Shown here piece by piece: positions 1 through 5,278 of a DNA stretch of 5,278 nucleotides. A program made the position numbers and the translations under genes. Source of the stretch: Thermoprotei archaeon (GTDB taxonomy: Archaea > Thermoproteota > Methanomethylicia > Nezhaarchaeales > WYZ-LMO8); the NCBI GenBank assembly GCA_003649565.1, contig QMSF01000083.1, positions 1 through 5,278 on the forward strand, given 5' to 3'. The first letter of the stretch is position 1. Each line of letters starts with the position of its first letter. Below the pieces are notes generated by a model, which was given only the letters and a program-made list of their open reading frames with translations, was not told the origin of the DNA and did not search any database.

Positions 1-1242
1 ATATTTAAAGTGGGTAAGGAACCGCAAATGCCCAGGGCAAATAAGTCAGTTAAGTTTCCGGGGAAAGTTGCTTTACCAGGAGTTATAGATGTGCATGTGC
101 ACTTAAGGGATCAGGAGTTATCCTACAAGGAGACATTTGAGACTGGAACCATGGCCGCCGCAGTTGGAGGTGTAACTACAGTACTTGACATGCCAAATAA
201 TCGGCCAGTAACTAACTCAGCCAAGAGAATTATTGAGAGAATGAAGTTAGCTGAAGGGAGAATTTACGTTAATGTGGGCTTCTACTCAGCTCTTCCCAAA
301 CGTGTTGATGAAATAGATAGGATAGTTGAGGCTGGAGCAGTAGCATTTAAGGTTAATTTATGTAGACAAATAGGGGAAGTAGACGTTGATGATGATGAGC
401 AGCTGCTTGAGGCAATTAACAGAATAAGTCTCCACAACTTACCCATATCCATCCATGCTGAGAATAGAAGTGTGGTAATTTCATTGGAGGAGCAGTTTAA
501 GGAGATGGGTAGACATGATATAATGACGCGCATAGAATCTCACCCGGCGAGTGCTGAAGTAAGTGCAGTAGCTAGAATGATTAGCTTAGCCAAGAAAGCC
601 AATGCTAAATTACACTTTGCTCACATAAGTACTGCAGATGCAATTGAACTAATTAGAAATAATAGATCATATGTAACATGCGAAGTAACACCACACCATC
701 TATATTTAACCCGAGAATACGCAAGACATTTCAGAGGAATTGCAATTATGGAACCTCCTCTAAGAACAAAACGGGATCTAAAAGCTCTCTGGAAAGGTAT
801 TAGAGATGGAGTTGTTGATGTAGTGGCAAGCGATCATGCACCACACGCTTTAAGCGAGAAGGAAGTTGAAGACATATGGAAAATAAAACCAGGAATTCCA
901 GGACTGGAAACACTACTGCCCTTAATGCTAAATGCTGTAATGAGAAATTGGATAACTCTAGCTGAAATGATCAAAGTACTATGTATTAATCCTGCAAAAA
1001 TATTTCGTTTAAAGGGTAAGGGATTGATTAAAGAGGGTTATGATGCGGATATTACCGTGGTTGACTTTAAAGTCATTAGGAGAATTGATTCTTCGAGGTT
1101 TAAATCAAAGGCGAAATATTCACCATTCAATGGATTTGAAGTTAAAGGCTGGCCTACTGCAACAATTATTTCGGGAACTATTGTAGCTGAAAATGATGAG
1201 GTGATTGAGCCTGCAGGCAGAATTCTTGGGAAACCAAGCTAA
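1..1242 (+). CDS. pyrC: Dihydroorotase, 5'-truncated by the window edge
   Basis: Cyclic amidohydrolase that reversibly closes N-carbamoyl-L-aspartate to L-dihydroorotate in cytosolic de novo pyrimidine synthesis. Visible amidohydrolase motifs, in order: DVHVHLRD with the metal-binding HxH pair (codons at 94 and 100), DMPNN (substrate-binding region, about 190-204), AFK with the lysine that is carboxylated in this family (codon 349), IHAEN (His codon 454), AHIS (His codon 622), PPLRTKRD (about 754-777) and SDHAPH (Asp codon 832). The lysine and the DDDE stretch after it resemble archaeal or allantoinase-like members. HVHLRD, MPNN and PPLR favour dihydroorotase over allantoinase. The frame is open back to base 1, and the residues before PGVID (IFKVGKEPQMPRANK...) read like the normal N-terminal strand. 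The GTG at 10 and ATG at 28 are therefore probably internal codons, with roughly 20 or more residues missing upstream. The 413 visible residues end at TAA 1240-1242, overlapping the next gene. Confidence 0.92.
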   Translation: MFKVGKEPQMPRANKSVKFPGKVALPGVIDVHVHLRDQELSYKETFETGTMAAAVGGVTTVLDMPNNRPVTNSAKRIIERMKLAEGRIYVNVGFYSALPKRVDEIDRIVEAGAVAFKVNLCRQIGEVDVDDDEQLLEAINRISLHNLPISIHAENRSVVISLEEQFKEMGRHDIMTRIESHPASAEVSAVARMISLAKKANAKLHFAHISTADAIELIRNNRSYVTCEVTPHHLYLTREYARHFRGIAIMEPPLRTKRDLKALWKGIRDGVVDVVASDHAPHALSEKEVEDIWKIKPGIPGLETLLPLMLNAVMRNWITLAEMIKVLCINPAKIFRLKGKGLIKEGYDADITVVDFKVIRRIDSSRFKSKAKYSPFNGFEVKGWPTATIISGTIVAENDEVIEPAGRILGKPS

Positions 1243-1723
1243 GTTCATAGCGGATGGCATGCTAGGTAAGATAGCTAGATGGCTAAGACTAATGGGCTAT
1301 GATGTTGAGTACTCTAAGGATATCTCCGATAACCACTTAATCGATAGAGCTAGGAGCAGCAATAGGGTACTACTCACTAAGGACTTCGAGCTCTATAGGA
1401 GAGCTCGGCTTAAGGGAGTTCAGGCAGTGTATTTGAGGGGTTCATGTTTAGAGGAAGATTTAGCTCAGTTAGCTAGACTTAACTACATAACTCTGAAAGT
1501 AGACTTGAAGCGCACTAGATGTCCCTTGTGCAATGGTAGTTTGAGGGAAATAGGTCGATTTGAAGCAGCGAAATATGTTTCACCGGAAATAGTTGAGGTA
1601 CATGAGCGATTTTGGATTTGTAGTAAATGCGGTAAGGTTTATTGGATTGGGAAGCACTGGATTTCTATTCAAGAGCGACTACATGAAGCTAGAAAACTGC
1701 TAAGTTCATCAAATTCAAGATAG
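1226..1723 (+). CDS. Mut7-C RNase (PIN-like) domain protein with zinc ribbon
   Basis: Small soluble protein of the Mut7-C (DUF82) family, about 165 residues, which is normal for archaeal members. The N-terminal half carries the signature KFIADGMLGKIARWLRLMGYD (residues 6-26), then LIDRAR and LLTKDFEL. The acidic residues D10, D40 and D53 fit the PIN-like nuclease active site. The C-terminal half has a four-cysteine zinc ribbon: CPLC (99-102) and CSKC (132-135). The family is predicted to be an RNase, related to the C-terminal domain of animal Mut-7; the substrate here is unknown. The start is uncertain. TTG 1226 gives a short leader before the conserved core and a 17-base overlap with pyrC. 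TTG 1205 (172 residues) is the alternative, but a GAGGTG lies only one base before it, too close to serve it. ATG 1259 would remove the first catalytic Asp and is excluded. The overlap suggests co-transcription and translational coupling with pyrC. Confidence 0.85.
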   Translation: MGNQAKFIADGMLGKIARWLRLMGYDVEYSKDISDNHLIDRARSSNRVLLTKDFELYRRARLKGVQAVYLRGSCLEEDLAQLARLNYITLKVDLKRTRCPLCNGSLREIGRFEAAKYVSPEIVEVHERFWICSKCGKVYWIGKHWISIQERLHEARKLLSSSNSR

Positions 1724-1751
1724 CAATCTCAGTTCGAACCGATGAGCATGA

Positions 1752-1778
1752 AACATTAATATCTAAGTTTTTTAATAT
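1752..1778 (+). promoter_or_regulatory. Putative archaeal promoter for nrdJ-cobO-AMMECR1
   Basis: The 67-base gap between the Mut7-C gene and nrdJ is strongly AT-rich and holds two TATA-like elements. ATTAATAT (1755-1762) is preceded by a BRE-like TGAAAC (1749-1754) and would put transcription start near 1784. TTTTTTAATA (1768-1777) would put it near 1797. Either choice leaves a leader of at most a few bases before the nrdJ start, which agrees with the lack of any Shine-Dalgarno there. The T-run at 1768-1773 could also serve as the oligo-T terminator of the upstream pair. This rests on spacing and composition only. Confidence 0.4.
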
Positions 1779-1790
1779 CACTATTACTTG

Positions 1791-4190
1791 ATGGAAATGG
1801 CTGGGTATAAAATCAGGAAGGTCATTAAAAGGGATGGGCGAATAGTACCTTTCGATAAGACTAGAATAGAAATTGCGATATGGAAGGCTATGAAGGCGGT
1901 TGGCGTAGGTACAAGAGAGCATGCCGCTAAACTAGCTAATCAAGTAGTTGAAATACTTGAAAGAGAGTTTGGAGAGAGGAAGATACCTCATGTAGAGGAA
2001 ATTCAAGATGTAGTTGAGAAGGTTCTCGTTAAGAATGGACTGTATGAAGTTGCAAAGGCATACATATTGTATAGGCAACGGAGAAGTGAGCTTAGAGAAA
2101 TTAAGAAAATGCTTGGTGTTGTAGACGATATGAAGCTATCCGTTAATGCTGTCACTGTTCTCAAGAGCAGATACTTATTGAAGGATGAGCATGGAAGGAT
2201 CATTGAAACACCAAAGCAAATGTTAATGAGAGTTGCTAGGCACGTTGGCCTAGTAGACATCTTCTATTATGATGAAGTTTACGATAGGGAGGGAAAACAG
2301 CCTATTCGCCAAGTAGAAGAGCCAACATATAAGCTGAGGAAGGCTGTAATTAATGAGTACGATTTGGAGATGTTGAAGCGACTTTATAATAGACTTGGTA
2401 GAGCGGGTAAAATGAAGGTTTCATTTAATGAGCTTCTCAAGTTTTTGGATGAGAAGTGGGATGAACTTTATGAGGAGGTAATAGACACCTTCTATCAAGT
2501 AATGGTTAATAGATACTTCCTTCCAAATTCCCCAACTCTAATGAATGCTGGTGCTCCTTTAGGTCAATTATCTGCCTGCTTCGTTATTCCAATAGAGGAC
2601 TCGATTGAGAGCATATTTGATGCCCTGAAGTATGCCGCCATGATCCACAAGAGCGGTGGTGGTACTGGCTTTTCATTCTCAAAGCTCAGGCCTAAGGGTG
2701 ATGTTGTTAAATCAACTAGTGGAGTAGCGTCTGGCCCTGTGAGTTTCATGAAAATATTCGATGTGGCAACTGATGTCATAAAGCAGGGGGGAAGGAGGCG
2801 CGGGGCCAATATGGGTGTTCTAATAGTGAATCACCCGGACATAATGGACTTCATATACGCGAAGTCCAAGGAGGGTGTCTTAACAAACTTTAACATTTCA
2901 GTGGCAGTTACGGATGACTTCATGAGGGCTGTTGAGGAGGAGAGGGAAATCGAGCTAATTAATCCTAGAACTGGAAAGCCTCAAGGTAAAATTAACGCTA
3001 AATACCTCTTCGACATGATAGTCTATAATGCTTGGAGGAGCGGCGATCCAGGCCTGCTTTTTATCGATAGAATCAATAAACACAATCCAACACCCAATTT
3101 AGGTAAAATAGAATCCACAAATCCATGTGGAGAACAGCCTTTGCTTCCATATGAATCGTGTAATCTTGGTTCAATAAATCTCTCGTTGATGGTTAAGTTG
3201 GATGAGAGCGGAAATTATGTAATCGACTGGAAGAAGCTTAGGGAGGTAGTTAAGATAGCTGTGCACTTTCTAGACAATGTTATAGATGCAAATAATTATC
3301 CGATACCTCAAATTGAGGAGAGAACTCTTCAAACTAGGAAGATAGGGCTTGGTGTTATGGGGTGGGCTGAGCTTCTATTTAAGCTTCAAATACCATATGA
3401 CTCTGAGGAAGCATTGGAGCTAGCTAGGAGAATTATGGAGTATATTAACTATTATAGCAAGATTGCTTCAATTGAATTGGCTAAGCTCAGGGGGCCGTTT
3501 CCAGCCTTTAAGGGTTCGATTTACGATCAAGATCCACCTAGGTTCCCATTTGAAGCTGATGATGAGCGTAAAAGGTATACTTTAAATTGGAGTAGGCTTA
3601 GGGAGGAAGTTAAGAAGTATGGAATTAGGAATGCAACAACCACTACGATTGCCCCCACAGGCACGATAAGTATCATAGCTGGTACATCTAGCGGTATTGA
3701 GCCGCTTTTTGCGTTAGCGTTCTTTAGGAGAGTACTAGGTGGAATGAGTTTGTTCGAAGTTAATCCTGTATTTGAGGAATTCATGAAGAAACGCGGCCTC
3801 TACTCTGAACAGTTGATGAGGGAAATTGCGAGCGTCGGTTCTCTTAAGTATGTCGAGGGCATACCTGAAGATATAAAGAGGGTTTTCGTAACTGCTCTTG
3901 ACATAGATGTTGAATGGCATGTGAGAATGCAAGCTGCTTTTCAGGAATTCACTGACAATGCAGTTTCTAAGACTATTAATTTAAGACCCGAAGCTACACC
4001 TGAAGATGTGAAGAGGGCGTTTTTACTAGCCTATAAGTTAAAGTGTAAGGGGATTACGGTTTACAGGTATGGTAGTAAGGGGGAGCAAGTCCTCTATATT
4101 GGTCCTCCCACCGAGAGAAAACCGAGAGGACTAATAGAGCTGGGACCAGAGGACTCTGGCTCTTGCCCCAAGGGTGTTTGCATCATTTAG
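1791..4190 (+). CDS. nrdJ: Class II (adenosylcobalamin-dependent) ribonucleotide reductase
   Basis: Reduces ribonucleotides to deoxyribonucleotides in the cytosol, using a thiyl radical generated by adenosylcobalamin. The protein has 799 residues. An ATP-cone allosteric domain (about 6-96; VIKRDGRIVPFDKTRIE) is followed by an N-terminal RNR domain and the ten-stranded barrel. Key residues: redox Cys263 (LSACFV), SGGGTGFSFS (288-297), the N444/C446/E448 triad in NPCGEQ, partner Cys457 (YESCNLGS), substrate-phosphate loop APTGTIS (621-627), and a C-terminal CX4C pair, C792 and C797, two residues from the end. The 11-residue spacing between radical Cys446 and Cys457 matches class II enzymes. No intein interrupts the conserved motifs. 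ATG 1791 is preferred; TTG 1788 and ATG 1797 are possible, and no Shine-Dalgarno decides between them. Class II is assigned from the overall motif pattern, supported by the following cobO and the lack of a small-subunit nrdB in the window. It is the first gene of the three-gene unit. Confidence 0.96.
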   Translation: MEMAGYKIRKVIKRDGRIVPFDKTRIEIAIWKAMKAVGVGTREHAAKLANQVVEILEREFGERKIPHVEEIQDVVEKVLVKNGLYEVAKAYILYRQRRSELREIKKMLGVVDDMKLSVNAVTVLKSRYLLKDEHGRIIETPKQMLMRVARHVGLVDIFYYDEVYDREGKQPIRQVEEPTYKLRKAVINEYDLEMLKRLYNRLGRAGKMKVSFNELLKFLDEKWDELYEEVIDTFYQVMVNRYFLPNSPTLMNAGAPLGQLSACFVIPIEDSIESIFDALKYAAMIHKSGGGTGFSFSKLRPKGDVVKSTSGVASGPVSFMKIFDVATDVIKQGGRRRGANMGVLIVNHPDIMDFIYAKSKEGVLTNFNISVAVTDDFMRAVEEEREIELINPRTGKPQGKINAKYLFDMIVYNAWRSGDPGLLFIDRINKHNPTPNLGKIESTNPCGEQPLLPYESCNLGSINLSLMVKLDESGNYVIDWKKLREVVKIAVHFLDNVIDANNYPIPQIEERTLQTRKIGLGVMGWAELLFKLQIPYDSEEALELARRIMEYINYYSKIASIELAKLRGPFPAFKGSIYDQDPPRFPFEADDERKRYTLNWSRLREEVKKYGIRNATTTTIAPTGTISIIAGTSSGIEPLFALAFFRRVLGGMSLFEVNPVFEEFMKKRGLYSEQLMREIASVGSLKYVEGIPEDIKRVFVTALDIDVEWHVRMQAAFQEFTDNAVSKTINLRPEATPEDVKRAFLLAYKLKCKGITVYRYGSKGEQVLYIGPPTERKPRGLIELGPEDSGSCPKGVCII

Positions 4191-4193
4191 TTT

Positions 4194-4198
4194 GAGGT
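4194..4198 (+). promoter_or_regulatory. Shine-Dalgarno of cobO
   Basis: GAGGT lies six bases before ATG 4205, which is ideal spacing. It touches the in-frame TTG at 4199, so it argues for ATG 4205 as the true start. It sits just after the nrdJ stop codon (4188-4190). Confidence 0.7.
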
Positions 4199-4204
4199 TT
4201 GAGC

Positions 4205-4717
4205 ATGGGATTAGTAATACTTTATACTGGTACTGGAGCTGGTAAAACTACTAGTGCGCTTGGCATCGCCCTAAGGGCCATTGGGCATGGCTTTAAGGTA
4301 GTGATCGTACAGTTCATGAAGGGTAGAAGGCATGTTGGAGAGTTTCTAGTTAAGAGTAAGCTGGCTCCTCAATATGAAATATACCAGTTTGGTCGCAGAC
4401 AGTTTGTGGATTTGAAGAATCCTAGTGAGGAGGATAGGAAGCTAGCTCAAATGGCCCTTAAGTTTGCTGAGGAAGTAATGTTGAATAAGAAGCCGTTTCT
4501 GCTAATATTAGATGAAGTGAATTTAGCTGCTTCAATAGGCCTAGTGGATGTGAGGGATGTTTTGAACTTATTAGATAAAGCTCCCGATGAAACTCACATA
4601 ATCTTAACCGGCCGATATGCTCCTCCAGAGCTGATAAATAGGGCTGACATAGTTAATCTAGTAGTGGAAGTTAAATATCCCAAAAATGTAGTTTCAGTGA
4701 AGGGTATACATTATTGA
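4205..4717 (+). CDS. cobO: ATP:corrinoid (cob(I)alamin) adenosyltransferase, CobO/CobA type
   Basis: Transfers the 5'-deoxyadenosyl group of ATP to reduced corrinoid, giving the adenosylated cofactor used by class II RNR and by isomerases. The 170-residue P-loop protein shows Walker A GTGAGKTT (9-16), VQFMKG (35-40), a central GRRQFVDLKNPSEED stretch (63-77), Walker B LLILDEVN (99-106) and the family hallmark LTGRYAPPEL (134-143), ending in KGIHY. It starts directly at the first beta strand, so it lacks the N-terminal helix of enterobacterial CobA (about 196 residues). Its P-loop differs from the usual GNGKGKTT. These look like lineage variants rather than damage, since GKT and the other motifs are intact. 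ATG 4205 is chosen because of the well-placed GAGGT; TTG 4199 would add only two residues. It follows nrdJ by 14 bases, so the enzyme probably supplies or renews the NrdJ cofactor. Its exact corrinoid substrate cannot be told from sequence. Confidence 0.9.
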   Translation: MGLVILYTGTGAGKTTSALGIALRAIGHGFKVVIVQFMKGRRHVGEFLVKSKLAPQYEIYQFGRRQFVDLKNPSEEDRKLAQMALKFAEEVMLNKKPFLLILDEVNLAASIGLVDVRDVLNLLDKAPDETHIILTGRYAPPELINRADIVNLVVEVKYPKNVVSVKGIHY

Positions 4718-4721
4718 GGTG
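4716..4721 (+). promoter_or_regulatory. Shine-Dalgarno of the AMMECR1 gene
   Basis: GAGGTG overlaps the cobO TGA stop (4715-4717) and lies six bases before TTG 4728. This supports TTG 4728 as the start over the in-frame GTG 4719, which falls inside the site. Confidence 0.65.
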
Positions 4722-4727
4722 GGGTTC

Positions 4728-5278
4728 TTGAGCAGCTCCTTTTTAACAGATGATGAAGGCGCCTTTCTCGTTAAGCTTGCGAGAAAAGCGGTTGAAGAGT
4801 ATCTGTCTAAGGGTATTCAAATTAGTGTTCCAGAAAATACCCCAGCAAAGCTGAAGGAGAAGCGTGGAGTATTCGTCACAATAAATAGGGTGGTTGAAGT
4901 GAGGGGTATGAGAACTAAGCAGTTGAGGGGATGTATAGGGTTTCCGTATCCCATTATGCCATTAGTCGAGGCCACTATTGAGGCTGCAATTAGCGCTGCT
5001 ACTTCAGATCCTAGATTTAGACCTCTAGAGTTCAATGAGCTCAAGTCAGTAGTATTTGAAGTTAGCGTATTAACATTGCCAGAGCTCATCAAGGTGGATG
5101 ATCCCAGGGAGTATCCCTCCAAAATAAAAATCGGGATTGATGGATTGATAGTTGAAAAGGGGCTATTTAAAGGTCTCCTTCTCCCTCAAGTGGCTGTTGA
5201 GTGGAATTGGTCACCTGAAGAATTTCTTAGTAATTGCTGCATTAAAGCTGGATTAATGCCTGATGCATGGCTTGATAG
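4728..5278 (+). CDS. AMMECR1 domain protein, 3'-truncated by the window edge
   Basis: Member of the AMMECR1 family (archaeal TIGR00296 type), a small soluble protein conserved from archaea to humans whose biochemical role is not settled. The 183 visible residues include the N-terminal helix LTDDEGAFLVKLARKAVEEYL, the invariant LRGCIG (66-71, with Cys69), SDPRFRPL, FEVSVL, GLIVEKG, GLLLPQVAVEWNW, and the C-terminal stretch EEFL...CCIKAGLMPDAWLD, where the window ends. No in-frame stop is present; family members usually continue for about 20-40 residues past this point. The start is taken as TTG 4728 because of the GAGGTG six bases before it and because the protein then begins close to the conserved helix; GTG 4719 would add three residues. 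It follows cobO by 10 bases, so it is probably the third gene of the nrdJ-cobO unit. Bacterial relatives occur with Memo and radical SAM genes; whether these lie downstream cannot be seen. Confidence 0.93.
   Translation, partial: MSSSFLTDDEGAFLVKLARKAVEEYLSKGIQISVPENTPAKLKEKRGVFVTINRVVEVRGMRTKQLRGCIGFPYPIMPLVEATIEAAISAATSDPRFRPLEFNELKSVVFEVSVLTLPELIKVDDPREYPSKIKIGIDGLIVEKGLFKGLLLPQVAVEWNWSPEEFLSNCCIKAGLMPDAWLD

Noticed and set aside
10..30. GTG 10 or ATG 28 as the true dihydroorotase start
   Set aside because: The frame is open to base 1, and the residues at 1-60 resemble the normal family N-terminal strand leading into PGVIDVHVH; a start here would remove much of the small beta domain.
282..533. 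83-residue open frame on the - strand, rich in Ser and Thr
   Set aside because: It is antisense to the conserved dihydroorotase coding sequence; the Ser/Thr runs are complements of the Asp/Glu-rich DDDE segment.
1728..1746. tRNA T-arm-like string (G-TTCGAAC-C), possible tRNA 3' fragment or attachment site
   Set aside because: The flanking bases CTCA and GATG do not form a T-stem, and no acceptor, anticodon or D arm is present; the upstream sequence is the end of the Mut7-C gene.
1724..1790. Cobalamin riboswitch or NrdR-type box upstream of nrdJ
   Set aside because: The gap is only 67 bases, too short for a cobalamin riboswitch, and it shows no paired NrdR-like boxes; both elements are mainly bacterial.
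1791..4190. Intein in nrdJ, common in archaeal ribonucleotide reductases
   Set aside because: The reading frame runs through NPCGEQ, the glycine-rich region and APTGTIS without insertion, and the length of 799 residues is that of an uninterrupted enzyme.
4817..5122. 101-residue open frame on the - strand
   Set aside because: It lies wholly opposite the AMMECR1 gene, whose + strand translation carries all family motifs; the reverse product is low-complexity and shows no domain.

Overview
This window looks like ordinary chromosomal DNA from an AT-rich, probably thermophilic archaeon. A Thermoproteota/TACK-type lineage is the best guess, but this is inferred rather than proven. The evidence is: a class II ribonucleotide reductase with an N-terminal ATP-cone, an archaeal-type dihydroorotase, a Mut7-C RNase-like protein with a zinc ribbon, and an AMMECR1-family protein. 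Many arginines are AGA/AGG. The main transcription unit appears to start with a leaderless or very short-leader gene, while its inner genes carry GAGGT ribosome-binding sites. All genes are on the + strand and packed tightly. I see no mobile element, CRISPR array, tRNA, rRNA, intein or long non-coding stretch.

Layout: (1) Positions 1-1723 hold two overlapping genes. The first is dihydroorotase (pyrC, third step reaction of de novo pyrimidine synthesis), cut off at its 5' end by the window edge. The second is a small Mut7-C/PIN-like putative RNase. (2) Positions 1724-1790 are a 67-base AT-rich gap, the only real intergenic space, with TATA-like elements and a T-run. (3) Positions 1791-5278 hold a three-gene run with gaps of 14 and 10 bases: nrdJ (adenosylcobalamin-dependent ribonucleotide reductase), cobO (ATP:corrinoid adenosyltransferase) and an AMMECR1-domain gene. 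The last is cut off at its 3' end by the window edge and has no stop codon in the window.

How the genes fit together: the clearest functional link is nrdJ-cobO. CobO-family enzymes make adenosylcobalamin, the radical-generating cofactor that class II NrdJ needs, so this unit probably couples deoxynucleotide production to cofactor supply or repair. The AMMECR1 protein has no settled biochemical function, and its place in this unit is the most open question here. pyrC feeds pyrimidine nucleotides into the pool NrdJ reduces, but it lies in a separate-looking unit, so that link may be only thematic. I found no convincing new biological system. The findings are modest context and variant observations.
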